DNA from: Pseudophaeomoniella oleicola
Lineage: Eukaryota; Ascomycota; Eurotiomycetes; Phaeomoniellales; Phaeomoniellaceae
DNA: 64,000 nt
Direction of reading: 5' to 3'
NCBI GenBank assembly: GCA_003868215.1
Contig: QWDQ01000008.1
Coordinates: 186,001-250,000, forward strand
A model generated the notes under the pieces. That model ran no database searches. It was not told where the DNA came from and saw only the letters and a list, made by a program, of their open reading frames with translations. Below, piece by piece: positions 10,667-22,797 of this stretch. Every line of letters begins with the position of its first letter. The first letter of the stretch is position 1. The translations under genes and the position numbers were made by a program.

Positions 10667-13110
10667 CTAAGCTAAAGATTTGGTAACCTTGATGAGCAAT
10701 ATACCATTGGATTCCACACCCCTTGCATCCAATAGGTGGACGAACCGATATCCCCGCTGGAGTCGATCGAGGCGAATGCAAGCCCAGGCGGCTAAGGTAT
10801 CCTTGCCGAATTTTTCGTCCGAGATTTTGAATCTGAGAGCGAGATCTCCACTTAGCAGGGATACAGAAGGAGAGAGAGTAGCGGTGGAGGGGCTACATCT
10901 GCAACGACAGATGGGGGAAGGCACCCATCATAACACGAGCGCATATGCGGCTCAATGGTAATGACACCGGCAAATGATGGGTTATCCCGCGGCTTGCGCA
11001 GTACGTGGGATGCGGTGAGCAAGAAGAGACCATTGTTCCGGAACCAGGCCTTCAAGGAAGTCATCATGCAATACGGGATGCAGCGTGTACGTACCTCACG
11101 AAACTCAGTGCTTCAACAACCTCAGAGACATTGGCAAAGTGAAATGTCTCTCCCGCGAAGTCGGGTTCTGCACCGCTGCCTGGCCTTGACCGCCTTTTGA
11201 ACTTTTCGTCGCCGTTGACGGCTTCTCCATTCTGGCTTATGATGGCTAGACTGTCAACATGCAGCTGTGCTTTTACATACGGTCTGAACCTTTTTAATTC
11301 CCGGTCTTCTTCGGCCATCGACAATCCCTGTGCTGCCAACAGTTCTATCGACAAGTCCAGAGTACGACGCTCCACATTCTGGATCCTAGTCGATGCATCT
11401 CCTCTTGTACCGAGATAACCCGGAGGTTTGAGGACCCACCCATCCTGGCCGGTAAACATCCCTTCGTTGAGCATCTGCAGAGACCCGAAAGTCAGTCAGA
11501 CGCAGGTAATCTGGGAATTTTACTTGTGCAGTGGGCAATGGGTAATGTGCCTGTCGATCTTTCGACATGCAAGCTTGATGACGGAGCATATCGTTTGTGT
11601 GATACCAATGCGACCTTCGCAATTTACTCACCATACCCTTATCCAGTCGCTGCCAATTAAGCGCGACCATCTGTACCCCCTGTCGCCACAGAAATGTTGG
11701 CTCAAAGTTCGAAGAAGTTACGCGCGTTCCGGAAGGGAAAGCCCTCATGAGATAATCCCGATTGTGCTCGAACAGGGCCGATCCGTGTGCTTTATGCACA
11801 TCTTGAACTTTCTTTTCTGATAGTGAGTAGACGTGTACAGGGATCCTAGACTCTATATTTGGTGAGCTGAGCCGCTGACTTCAGTACTGCTTCCCTTACC
11901 GGGTTGATCAAAATGGCTGAATTTGTACCCCTTGGTGTATACACCAAGGCTGCTGAGAGCATGTAAAATTTTGGCACTTTTCCGTACCCTCTGCCGTTGA
12001 TCTTGGGATCCTTCTCCCTCGTCAGACGAATATGTCCCGGCGTCTGAGGATGTTTCGACATGGTCCTGTGGATTATTTGACTCTCCATGATCCGGAGGGG
12101 TCCACTTAACTTTTATCAAAATTTTCTTCCGAAGTTGGTCAGGACTCGGCAATTCCTGGACCTCTTCGTCATTTGGGAGGTTGATGAGCATGCCTTCCCA
12201 CTTCTCGCGCATGATTTCCACCATGATTTCTTGCTGCTCTAGCCCAGCATGGATCTCCAAGCTGACAATGACTGGCAGGTCTGTTGCGACGAACGCGCTT
12301 TCACGGATGGCAGAACATACATCACGGAAAGGCACCTCTCTCGTCAGTGTATACCCATGTAGCACTCTTGGCTCTACTCTCCTGACGTAGCTTTCTTTCG
12401 ATGCTGTGGCAGCGATCTCAAGGTGTCCTAACTGACGTGGCTGCTGACTGTCCCTTGCGGCGGGTGAAGTTGACCGAGAATGCTCTCGTAGTCGAATCTT
12501 TTCCAGCCCTGAAGAGATCTTTCCCATGGCCCTAGACCGCCTCCTTCGCCTATCTATTTCCTCATCGCTGCTAGTGTCATCATCTTCGCCGTCCCATACA
12601 TCGATCTCCAAGCATCTACAGCCACGAAGCAACACCTGCAAGGGTCATTATAGCCTCTGGGTGGGGCCGATGAGAGTGAAAACTTACATTCTTATATGCG
12701 TCGGCGCTGCTTGAACTGTATAGCTGGTTACCAGTCAGGTAAGTATTGTGGCTTGTGCTGATAAAGTAGTTGGATATTGGAAAGCTCAGGTCCTGGACAT
12801 CGGAGAGTATCAGGGCGCCTGACGCCGGGCTAGACATATAATCGAGAAAGCCATCGAATCCAAGTTGAGACTTCTCTAATGATACTGCACTCGAGGGCGT
12901 ACACTGCACTTCGCTTAGAAACTTTGCAAAGCAATCCTTGTCAGGCCCAGCTGAGGCCACACAATCGTCGTAGATCTTCTTCAGGTGTTGGATCACGACA
13001 GGCGAAAATGATTCTATAGCTCTGGTTACCAACGCTTGAGAGGTCGTGCCTCCTCCAGCTTGCAATTCCGGCTGCAGTTTTCTCGCGGAGCGAAGGGCCT
13101 CAAAAGGCAT
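10667..13110 (-). CDS. PLC1: Phosphoinositide-specific phospholipase C
   Basis: Cleaves PIP2 to diacylglycerol and inositol phosphates, driving calcium signalling. Exons are 13110-12688, 12635-11900, 11852-11632, 11474-11095 and 10832-10667, giving 641 aa. The N-terminal 100 residues are helical and EF-hand-like. The catalytic X box follows: SNYFISTSHNTYLTGNQL contains the active-site His, then LLRGCRCLEIDVWDG and PVIVSLEIH. Within X is a fungal-type insertion of about 60 charged residues (EDDDTSSDEEIDRRRRRSR). The Y box begins ESRIPVHVYSLSEKK and includes NRDYLMRAFPSGTRVTSSNF and FLWRQGVQMVALNWQ. A C2 domain ends the protein (LSFVRFKISDEKFGKDTLAAW). The last intron is 262 nt and falls inside C2. 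The start at 13110 is the first ATG that leads into the conserved region; an extra upstream exon cannot be excluded. Confidence 0.92.
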
Positions 13111-13675
13111 AATGAGCGCTGCTGAATCAGATATCAAGAGAGGAAGAAAGGCGTGAGATGGTTTGCAAAATGCCAGCAAGGCAGGGACCAGGGATAACGC
13201 AGGGATCCCAACGCACTTGTGGGCTTGCAGGATGACTAGTTGTACAGCACAGAGAGAGAACAAACCATGGAATGTCGGTCTGACAAAATGATGCCGGCTA
13301 GTGAGTTGTAATATGTCTTTCGATTCAAGTCATCTTCGTCATGCCCAGGAATGCCTGACCTGAGGTGAGCTGAGACTAGGCGCGTTGCTACAACTAGACA
13401 TGGGGTTTCTGCCAAGGAACCTCCACGTTTCAGGCCTTAAGCTTAATACCACGTAAGTTAATCATTAGTAGTAGATCTTGCCGCCTAGTAACCTGCGGTA
13501 AGTGCCTAAATACCTACGTCAGAGTTAGATCTGTACCGAGCACTCCCTATCAAGATCTGGCCCATAAGGTAGTCTTTCCTCCCACTACTCCAGCATGTAG
13601 CAGTGTAGTGTCCATTGGATTGCTCTATTTATCAGCACTACCACTGTCTTGACTGGAACGTCGCGGTCTGTAATC
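13111..13675. promoter_or_regulatory. Divergent promoter region of PLC and the small cupin gene
   Basis: 565 bp lie between the start codons of the phospholipase C gene (minus) and the cupin gene (plus). Around 13430-13515 is a TA-rich stretch with several ACCTACGT/CCTAGTAAC-like words, similar to the palindrome-rich tracts elsewhere in the window. No binding site is certain. Confidence 0.4.
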
Positions 13676-14073
13676 ATGGGCAATTCCAGAGCTGAAGACG
13701 AAAAGCAAGTCAAGAACTGGGGCTTCCGTCATGTCTTTACTTGGACTGACTCACCGTAAGTGCACCCACATTTCCTCCTCGGCTCAGTACAGACTAGCAG
13801 GCATCGTGTTCTATTCACCGTTGAAGCAGCTTTAGACAGGAAACAAGGAAATCTGATAGATGTCATTACAGAAATTCTCACTATTCTCCCCACTCTCACT
13901 CTGGGGTTACTACTCATCTCATCCGAAGGGGGGGTTTGACTATCACTTACCCAAGAGACCCGTCGCCTACCAAGGAAACATTCGGAGTTGGTGACAGGAT
14001 TGATGTCCCTGCTGGAAAGGTACATGAGGTCTGGATTGGCCCGGAAGGTTGCGAGTATGTGATTGGAGAGTAG
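13676..14073 (+). CDS. Small single-domain cupin protein
   Basis: Exons are 13676-13755 and 13872-14073, joined across a 116-nt intron (GTAAGT..TTACAG), giving 93 aa. Exon 1 reads MGNSRAEDEKQVKNWGFRHV. Exon 2 carries an HSHSGVTTHLIRRGGLTI strand, which resembles cupin motif 1 with its His-x-His. It is followed by GDRIDVPAGKVHEVWIG, a good match to cupin motif 2 (G-x5-P-x-G-x2-H). The fold is therefore a small RmlC-like jelly roll that could bind one metal through these His residues. The motif 1 Glu is not evident. The substrate is unknown. The protein stops after CEYVIGE. The gene is short and split, so it is easily missed, but phase and motif order support it well. Confidence 0.8.
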
Positions 14074-14625
14074 CCGATAGATGAAGAGAGGTTTCCAGCG
14101 ACTCCATGTGTGTAATATCTACAGTAGTCATTGAACCATGGAGCAGGGATTTGCCATGATTATATGATCCAAGATTTAATGAGGAGCCGGTGCTTTGAGA
14201 TCAGTTGTGTCTATACTTCAAATCAACCAAATCCAAGTCAATCATGAGCTTCCTTTAATTCAAAGATCCTGAATGCCTGTTGATCATAGTCCCTAATAGT
14301 CCTAATTTCCACGTTCGTGCCCTGCATTTCAGCTAAGCACACGCACAAGCACACGCACAAGCACACGCACAAGCACATGCTACGGCGTCATCCCATGAGC
14401 GCGTTCCCCACCAATACTCTACAGTTACTCTTGGAATTTCTAGAAGTTCACTGGGAAGTTCACGTACTATCGATCATTGATTCATTCATCACATTTTGCA
14501 CAAACATCACCTCTGAACTCCTCAACGTCAAGGTATTACTTTGTTTGGCGCAATCTAAGAGCACCTTTCGCGACCTCCTCTTCTTGCTCCAGCGTAACAC
14601 TCTTCGGCTTCTACTCACTTTCACG
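14074..14625. other. Intergenic between cupin gene and CDC26
   Basis: Contains the 3' flank of the cupin gene, the tandem repeat at 14335-14376 and the presumed CDC26 promoter. A frame open from 14317 runs into CDC26 in phase. Its upstream part has no conserved start and reads through the tandem repeat as HTHK units, so I treat it as non-coding leader. Confidence 0.55.
14335..14376 (+). repeat. 12-bp tandem repeat ACGCACAAGCAC
   Basis: Three exact copies of ACGCACAAGCAC occupy 14341-14376, preceded by half a copy. The repeat lies about 250 bp upstream of the CDC26 start codon, so it is probably in its promoter or leader. Confidence 0.85.
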
Positions 14626-14907
14626 ATGCTTCGTCGCAAGCCGACAGCCCTTACAGTCACTACGGAGGACATTGCAGCCTTTGAAGAGCTTCTAGCCAAA
14701 AATGCGCTCCCTTTCCAGCAGAAACCTGGTGTGTCCAACGAAAATAAGCAAGCTCAGACTACCCAACAGCAAGCAAGTCACATGGCGCAAACTGCAGCGG
14801 AAGCAACAAATGCAGGATACATCGATCCGAATGACGAATTGAAGCCATTGCCTGGTGAGAGAGCTAGAATCGTGAGGACCAGAGAGGAACGCATCATGGG
14901 GAGATGA
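14626..14907 (+). CDS. CDC26: Anaphase-promoting complex subunit CDC26
   Basis: Small subunit that stabilises the TPR subunit Cdc16/APC6 in the APC/C ubiquitin ligase. Single exon, 93 aa. The first residues, MLRRKPTALTVTTEDIAAFEE, match the conserved Cdc26 N-terminus (MLRRKPT), whose initiator Met is buried in the APC6 groove. This fixes the start at 14626 although the frame is open further upstream. The middle is Gln/Asn/Thr-rich and low in complexity. The tail DPNDELKPLPGERARIVRTR is a fungal extension ending RIMGR. The ATG has good context (CACGATGC). Confidence 0.88.
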   Translation: MLRRKPTALTVTTEDIAAFEELLAKNALPFQQKPGVSNENKQAQTTQQQASHMAQTAAEATNAGYIDPNDELKPLPGERARIVRTREERIMGR

Positions 14908-16573
14908 AATTGTTAACGAATTGGGAGAAATGATCTCGCACCACCGATACGAGCCGCAACAGTATTATCATAATATCTACGTGAAGCTCGGCATGAGGCA
15001 ACATCTATGCCTATGAAGTAGCTTCATTTGAGCCAGTCATGCCCTTCTGTCGCTTTGCTTCACATGGAAGATCTGACGGACAATATCCGGCGCTTTAGAG
15101 GCGCTCCTTTCCCTATTCACAGCATGAGAGAGCACAAGTCTCTTTCACAGAATGTCGCTGCACGTCTATCACTTTGTTTTTGGGGACCAGCGTGAAGTGT
15201 CTAATAAGCTATGGAAGCCACCAACATCGCGATAATTCAACCCAACTTACCGGACATGCAACAAATTGTTATGTCCAGCAAAATATCCAGGATGGGCAGC
15301 ATCTTTCTCTCTGTCATGACTTACATACATACGACGACAACGCGAGACATAATTACACGTGCTGAACACAATATGCCATATCAGAGAACAGTCCAAGCCT
15401 CTACATGACATCAACCTTCCCTCAACACGTCTACAATCAGAGCTACACAGAACCTTCCCTCCCCCAAGGACCAGGAATTCATTCAATATTATGAATGGAG
15501 CTCTCACTCAAGACATCAAGCATCCATGAATGTTCCTATCATGTACCCTTAATATTCCAAAGAACGACAATTCAAAAGACATCAGCCCTTACTCAAGACT
15601 GCCCTACCTACCTACACAGCCCGAGATAGAAATCAAATAGCAACCAATCCAGCTCATCTGAATTGACCACTTGCTTACTTAGTTATCTCCTTTCTTTACG
15701 GTAGTTGTAGTAGCAGTAGCAGTAGCCTACTGCACTCGTCGCAGTAGAAATTTGTTATAAGTCCACATATGTTACAGTACCCTATGATATGCATGGCTCT
15801 GGCGTGGTGAAGTAGTCGGGTGTTGCTTGCTACGGAGGTCTAGTGCGTGCAGGGAGAAGGGAGGAGGGAGAACTACTCAAGCATAAGACATAGCTCAAGG
15901 GAACGAGCACCAGGCATGTATAGCCAAGGCCATCAAACGCAAACAAATGGTTACGGGAATGGTAAGTATTTGCAGCAGTCGTTAGTCATCATTGCATAGG
16001 AACGTAACAAAAGATATCGAGGCAGGCAGGCAATCACGCCAGCTTTTTAAATGAGAAAAAGAGAAAAAAAGAGATAGGTCAAATGTCGAATTTCCACCCA
16101 TTCCCTTGAATTTCAAAAGAGATACGTTCACGAGACTTCGTTATATCTGTCCTAACCAACCGGTATCATCATCATCATCATCATCGCCCCAATTTTTGTT
16201 TTTTATCACCAAAGTCGTCAGACCTTCATCTTCACGACAAAACAAAAGAGAAACAGAAAGGACAAAAGCTAGGGGATACATATGAACAGAATTTGCAACG
16301 TCGGATGAAGGGCCAGCTGCTCCCATGCTGTACCTGTGCATATGCTGCAGTGCACCGTGTACAGTGACGTACGGTTGAAATACCAGCAACACCATGACCA
16401 TCGCGCCTTGCAAATTGTCACTGTTGTACAGGTAGAAAATAAAAATGTTGAGGAGTATAAGTGGATGTTGAGTGACGATGTTAATGAAGAAGCACGACCG
16501 ATTGCCTCCAGAAGAGTGATTGCTGCATTGTTTGTTCCGAGAGGCTTGAGGGCTAGGATTTTGCGTATGACGC
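14908..16573. other. Intergenic stretch, 3' flanks of two convergent genes
   Basis: 1.67 kb between the 3' ends of CDC26 (plus) and the Zn2Cys6 gene (minus). I see no gene. Visible features are GTAGCA-type triplet runs at about 15700-15730 and a (ATC)7 run at 16165-16185 that would lie in the 3' leader of the Zn2Cys6 transcript. Frames of about 150-200 codons overlap the end of the Zn2Cys6 gene, but they are out of frame with it and low in complexity. Confidence 0.55.
16165..16185. repeat. (ATC)7 microsatellite
   Basis: Seven uninterrupted ATC units, about 390 bp downstream of the Zn2Cys6 stop codon. Confidence 0.9.
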
Positions 16574-19497
16574 CTAGCGTCCATCCCACCTCCTCTTCAG
16601 GCCCTGAGGGTCGTAAACGCTGGCAACACTCTGTTGCCAGTCTCTGGGAGTCAAAAAAAGAGGGGCTTGTGACGCGTATGTGGCCTGGGGTATTGGTTGA
16701 GGTTGTGGTACCGATGTCATCACCCCGGCTGCGTGCGTGTACGGAGAGTTGTATTGTTGCTGGGCTTGATGCATGGATTGTGTACTTTGAGGCATTGACA
16801 AGTTCATCGGCGGCGAATTTGTCGAGCCAGGAGGAGCCAATGCGGACGGTGAAATTGCAAACGCACCTTCCCATTGGTTGATAATGCGTGAAGGGTTCCA
16901 GTCCAAGTTACCAGCCTGAGTCATGGATGCTGTCGTCTGCGGATGTGATCCCATAGGCATGCCGAGTACTTGTTGCATGTGTGGCGATTCATTCTTGACA
17001 TCTCCAGGCCCGGCTGATATTGGCGGTGTGATTGTTTGATACTGGATTTGAGAAGGTTGGTCAAATTGCTGATCTCGAGTCATGTTCACAGGATAATGCA
17101 TGTCCATCGGAGGGCTTGGCTGATAGCCTTCACTACTAGGACTGGAATATGGAAATGATTGTTTCAGTTCGAATGGGCGGTTGATATCCGCCGAAAAGGC
17201 CTTTCGAAGTGCATCGACCTGATCCTGAAGATCTGGCATTGGCCATGCCGAAGTACATTGCTCTAGAATCCTCATGTGTCGTGTGAAGTATTCTCGAGCA
17301 TCCAGATTAAACTCGGGATACGGGGACGTGATCGCCACCTAGAAGGACGTGAGCAACTGAGTCGGGTAAAATGGGGGTTCTTCCTTACCAGATGCAACAT
17401 TGTGCAGGTCAGCACTCCATATATCGTGAAATTGATACCTCGTTGCATCACTAGTAGACCGGAAATGCCGTAACTTTGGAGTATCGCCTCTTGCAGGCGG
17501 CAGAGAATCTTCGCAGACGAGTAACAGGTCGAGAAGATATGCCTCCACTGGGCATCAGCACCAAAGGTTTTACTTGCTAGTAACTGAGGACGCTGGACCA
17601 TGATGATGCCAAGCTGATAGTGGGAATGCATGTTGGCAATGAAATGAGACCGAATCTGGGGCGGAGAACCGTCGTTCGGCAAGTGTAACCGAAGATCTTC
17701 TGGCAGCTCATCGGGCCACTTGGTGAACGCATCAGTAGTAGCCACAAACTCTGGATTAGCACCCCAATCCTTCTGTCTCTTCAACTTTATATATGCCATA
17801 ACTGTTGCATTGATGTTCCCCGCATTCCGAACCCAGTATGCAAACTGTCGAGAGGTCTCTGCCTCTTCCTTACTTATATCCGAATTAGGGGGGTTCGTGC
17901 GGTAGTCAACAGAGTCCAACACAACTCCAAAGTCGCGATGTCCTGGTACTATTAGAGCGCTATTCACTGCGAGAAGATCGTCACTTACCCTGCGGGCCAC
18001 CAACCATGACTTCCAATAACATCAAAGTCTGCCATATTCTCGTCTTCATGAGGCAGTCAACTGGGTTTGAATCACAACTTCCCCCATTCTCGTGTTCATC
18101 CAGATGTTCATCGAGTTCGAGAGACTTTGCCATAGATACAGCTGTCTTCACGGTCATCCATGATTTGTAAAAGTAGCCCCTCCTGGGTGCAGCCTCTCTT
18201 GCTTTCAGCAATAAAATCAAGGCTTGTAAAGTCGAAAGTCTCGGATGATCTAGAAAATGATCTTCGTGGCCTACTAGTATTAGCGACACACATACGAACA
18301 TGACTCAGCATCAACTCACGAGCTGCAAGAGCAAGCCATTGGGCACCCTGTGCAGGATCATCTGACAATCGCCCCGAACATGCAAACATGCCTTCCAATA
18401 GCAGTGGCGATATAGACTTCCTATCGCGACGCCATTGCCTTATGAAATGGTCCCTGTTCACCACGGGAACGTAGGGGTGTATGTCGTCGAAGAAAACCTG
18501 GAAATAGCGAGCAGCATCTTCATCTGAAGGCATCAGTGCCGGCGGTATCCGAATCTGTGAACCAGCACCGGTACTCAAAGGAGGTAACTTGATCTCGTCG
18601 AAGTCTTCCACAGGAACCGCTGGCTCCTTACCGGTTGTTTGGGCTTTCCGTAAATACGGAGCTATAAAAGGCATCAGTGTCCGAGACGACTGATAGCGGC
18701 AATTGATCACTCACCTATCCCGTCCTCGTCAATCTTCAGATCACCAAGGGCCTCGCTCAGTCCCTCAGCGGTCGAAGCTTCCAGATCTAGTGGTGAAGAA
18801 GAAGAGTCTGTGCGTAGCCTTGGAGGAGAATAGTAAGATGCCGCAGGGGGTACCCCTGGTTGGGACTGTGGTGGTAAGGCTGTATAAGAGGTTACTTGGG
18901 GCCCAGATTGCATCTGTTGATACATCTGCTGTTGGTTTTCAGGCCCTTCTGCGTATTGTGCAATGGGATAAGGTGCCATCGGCGCTCCGTATTGCTGCAT
19001 GTTAGCAAAATGGGACGGCGGAATGGAGCCATAATGCTCAATGCCCGCTTGAGATGGATCCAGCCCAGAAAGAGATGTTTGCGAATAATCGGCTTCAGTA
19101 TCTGACAACGTGCCCAGTCCAACCCCTTCTTGGTTGATAGCTGGTGGTTGACACTGCAGTTTCAACCTCCTACAAGCAGAACATGGCCATGTATTCGTGG
19201 TGGCTGCATCGCATTTGATCTTACGTCTCCGACAACCCTCGCACGCCCTCATCACTGTCAAACGTTAGCCAAATCGACTTTGAGCAGGTCGACACAATCA
19301 ATACCTTTGAGCCTCTTGTGTCGATTGTGCTCATCCACGAACACGTAGTCTGTATTTGGTCAGTAACAATCATGCATATAGAATTTATGGGAAAACAAAC
19401 TCTTCTGCCCTCCGGGGGGATTCCCAGTCGCTATCTGGAAGTTCTGCATGGGGGCATTTCCCGAGCCAGAGTAGGCTCCGTGGGCGTCGAACGCCAT
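16574..19497 (-). CDS. Zn(II)2Cys6 fungal transcription factor
   Basis: Nuclear regulator with a Gal4-type binuclear zinc cluster. Exons are 19497-19401, 19349-19305, 19254-18715, 18661-18320, 18270-17989, 17942-17389 and 17338-16574, giving 874 aa with six introns of 46-53 nt. The cluster begins after the basic stretch DEHNRHKRLKVMR and reads CEGCRRRKIKCDAA, then WPCSACRRLKLQC. All six Cys are present. A Gln/Pro/Tyr-rich linker follows. The middle fungal-TF homology region runs from about YFQVFFDDIHPYVPVVNRDHF to RLQEAILQSYG, including the LDHPRLSTLQALILLL helix. The C-terminal 255 residues are Gln/Pro/Ser-rich, likely an activation domain, ending DPQGLKRRWDGR. An in-frame stop lies just upstream of the chosen exon 1, so the start is MAFDAHG unless another 5' exon exists. 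I cannot name the ortholog. Confidence 0.9.
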
Positions 19498-19630
19498 CCG
19501 ACTTGACGACGAGTTATACGGCTCTCGAGGCAAGCCGTACACTTATTTCGGTTTGTTATATGTCCTTGCAAAAAGTCTACTTCCTCCTTCGACAAATACC
19601 CCAATATCGCGTGGAGGTCCTGCGCCCGTA

Positions 19631-19655
19631 CTCTCTCTCTCTCTCTCTCTCTCTC
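19631..19655. repeat. (CT)12 microsatellite
   Basis: Uninterrupted CT dinucleotides about 130 bp upstream of the Zn2Cys6 start codon; the transcript would carry GA units if this is leader. Confidence 0.9.
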
Positions 19656-20430
19656 GCTCTATCTGCGACGTATCATCCAAGGTTTATGAGTCGATGGCGC
19701 GGAGTAACTCGATGTCCACAAATCCCTCAATCCCCTCTCCCTTCGACGATAGTTTTCTCCTTGGGATGAGAAAATTATCAGCTCGTCTGTAAGGTACCCG
19801 TTGCTCCTGGTAGTGAAGTGTGTGGCCGCAGTTGATATCAGGAACGGCGCATTGGACAGACCCCGCGTGTGCAGTCCCGATCTTGGCAGACCAGATTATT
19901 AAGATCGGCGCTCGAAGCTCGACGGTAATTTGTGAGCCGTGAGATATCCGCGACTCTAGGTGGCAGTCATGATTGACAGATGGGCGACAAGAAAAGCGTT
20001 GATCTTCAGCTCGCAATCGATGAATTAACCGGGGGTAATGGTCTGGAATCGTGCGACAAGGCACCACCACAGGATAGCGGGTTTGAGTTTCGAGGGCGTA
20101 AGTGTGGAGATGCCGCCGAGTGCATCGATAGGGTTAAATCTTTGGGTATACTTTGACTAGAACAGCTGCGAAGATGCTGAGATATTGGATTGTAGATTTT
20201 GTAAAAAGTGGACTTACCTTTTGGGAACCATGTCACTAGCACAGTAACGTTGTAGCAACGTGTAGCGAACGGCGATGCTGGTTGATCGAGTGGGAAGGAA
20301 GCTCCAAGTCACCCACAAATTGAAGGGAAATGTGTGAGATGATTGCGTTGCGATCCCGGAATATCCTGATGACGGGGGATTGCTCACATCAGAATTATTA
20401 CAGTAAAGTATTACAGTAAAATTGTAATCC

Positions 20431-20520
20431 ATACCTAGGTAAGATAGGTACTTTGAGATAGGCTACCAAGGATTACCTTCCTAGGTGCCCAAGTTCCCTA
20501 GGAGTTAGGCGGTAGCCACT
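20431..20520. repeat. ACCTAGGT-type palindrome cluster
   Basis: Several near-palindromic words built on CCTAGG and TAGGTA (for example TACCTAGGTAAG at 20432, CCTTCCTAGGTG and TCCCTAGGAG) lie within 90 bp. Similar clusters occur at 29036-29130 and 58009-58078. Confidence 0.6.
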
Positions 20521-22797
20521 CATGATGCCTGCCCATCTAGCGAGCTAGGTGCTATGGTACAGTACAGAACGAAGGCGAATTGGCCGGTCAGATGCAAGCA
20601 TGATAATTAATTATGACCTCCGCTACTTTCGGCCGCCTGCCTCGCTGCTCTCCGCTCTCTGCTCTCTGTGCTCATTGCTATCCTCTATCCTTACAGATCG
20701 ACACATCACACTTATTATTGACTTTGATCTAGAGCAAATTCGACGATACACCAGAACATGAGACTAGAATGGGGTCTTAGCGTACTGTCTTTGGGAATAT
20801 TCATCGGCCCTTGAATTATCAGATGCATCCTCGAATCTGTCTGGAGAGCTGGTGAGCCGATACCCCATAGAACTGCTTTTACACAGCATCCTAGGGTGTG
20901 ACTCCCGCGTCAGAAAGGCTTTCAAGAGATGATCTATCGAGCTTCTTGCTGAGTTTTGATCTGGAATACATCGCCCCCACTTGTTGGATGTCTTCTTTGT
21001 TATGAAAAGATGATTGACACTTGAGAGTTTCTGAAGCTCTTCGACCTCCTACTACGTACTCTGTCTCCTTGCAACAATTTTGTGGCGCAAATGTCGGCCG
21101 AGACGTTGCATCAACCGTTGATTCGGTTCTTTGTAAGGGTGAATAGGTACATACCTGCCTCGTGCCTACCTGTTACATGGTTGTTAGTATTCCGTCAATG
21201 CGTCACAGAAGCTGTATAACAATATGGGGCGACAGCAAAAATAAAGCTTTCAGCCAGCCCGTGATATGAAGGATATGATGAGAGATTCAACAGAGTAGCT
21301 TTGACTGCTCTCCTCGGGCTCCTGATAATTCTCAAAGATTCTTACAGTATTATCTGTACTATGGTACGGAGTACAGTCGTTGGCTTAACATGGAAATCGG
21401 ATCGGCGTGGAATAGAGGGGCTTCAACCCGCCATATTTGCTAACCGAGGGGCTGATGTGTACGCCACCAATGCCATTTCCACCGAGCGAGCGAGGGGAAG
21501 ACGAAGTGCCTCTTTTGGTTGTAGATGCTGGACCGGCGGAGAACCGGCATGTGTACCTCGATGATAGTCAGAGCGATCGCATCGAGAGTATCATAGTAGT
21601 CTCTCGGCATTCAACTTTCGGACTGCGCTTCACGTACGTCCTTTTGGGATCTCTTGTGCTAGAAGATTTAGTGTGTAAGTGCGACATATTCTAGAAGAAA
21701 TCAAGACACCTCGATCATAGTGGAGAACTGCTGTTGACCCTTGCACGAGCACCCTCTGGTTGTTGTAACAGCTCGCGCATTCAGTCAATTATTGTGCAAG
21801 CAATCTCTGCATCACCAAAGTCTGCTAATGTTGTAAAGGCAGCGGAACATGATGTGACTAGAGTCTAGGGATTTCTTATGTACATATAATTTATGAACCA
21901 AGAGGCATGGGATTCTTCTTCGAGTTGCTTGCGATACTCGAAGACAGACTGGTAGGAAGATATATCCCGAGTCCCACGGCAAGGCCCGTTGAGATACGTA
22001 ATACAAGTTTTTGATCGCCGATGAATATCCAACGTTGGCCTCCAGTCGTTGGAAGCCCGTGCCTGATGGGTACAGGCATGAGTAAACAGATGCTAGCAGA
22101 TGATCAGCGCCACATCCGCATTCTAGAATCCTTCGAGAGCAGTCTCGTCCCCTGTTCACATGATACCGGTAGTGACCGTCGAGGATACGCGTCTCGTGTG
22201 ACTTACTACGTATTCTCTGCTCACGACGGTCTACTACGGTATGGATGCTGCGATTTCGGATGCTGTGGCTGTGCCTCTATGTAGCCAACGTCTTCGTCAT
22301 GATTAAGTTACTGTGAGTTATGAAGCCTCAACGCGGGTTGCAGGGGAATCTGCCACCGAATATGACGGGATTCGTCACCGCTTTTCGAGGCAACTTTCCC
22401 TCGAGATCAAGACGTTATGCTGACTCTAATGCCGTCCTTCTGAGGTCCTCCTGAAATGGGAGGTGTCCAGATCACCAGGATCGCTATATCAACCTTTCGG
22501 TAGACTTTGCTATATGCATCTTGTCATGCCCTTTTGCCGCCCATCGAGTATGTGGCATAGTACTGATTCGATATTGTCATCCACTACAGCATCCTGCGAC
22601 CTGCTATACTCCCTGAGATGGGTCTTTTGAAGCGGGTGAATGGGTCGGGATTCATATACAATTTGCATATGGTGTCATGAATTCCAGCTGGAGGTCCCTT
22701 TGCTTCTACTCCTCGTGTATAAAGACATGCACGCACGCTGTTTGTGTTTATTCGTTTTCATTGCAAAAGCTCGCTATTTAGAGGCCGTTTCTTGAAG

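Larger units (their letters stand above)
19498..22797. other. Long intergenic stretch, 3.3 kb, no supported gene
   Basis: The left part is the 5' flank of the Zn2Cys6 gene and holds a (CT)12 run at 19631-19655. At 20395-20520 there are two ATTACAGTAAA words followed by several ACCTAGGTA-type palindromes. Around 21360 is a TACGGAGTAC word. The minus-strand frame at 21891-22079 ends in a hydrophobic segment, but I recognise nothing in it. A TATA-like GTATAAAG at about 22719 fits a promoter for the esterase remnant downstream. Confidence 0.5.

Noticed and set aside
14317-14625. In-frame N-terminal extension of CDC26
   Set aside because: Reads through a DNA tandem repeat and is not conserved; the family starts at MLRRKPT.
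21812-22159. Minus-strand overlapping frames with a hydrophobic end
   Set aside because: Two frames overlap, neither has a known family pattern, and no splice structure makes them coherent.
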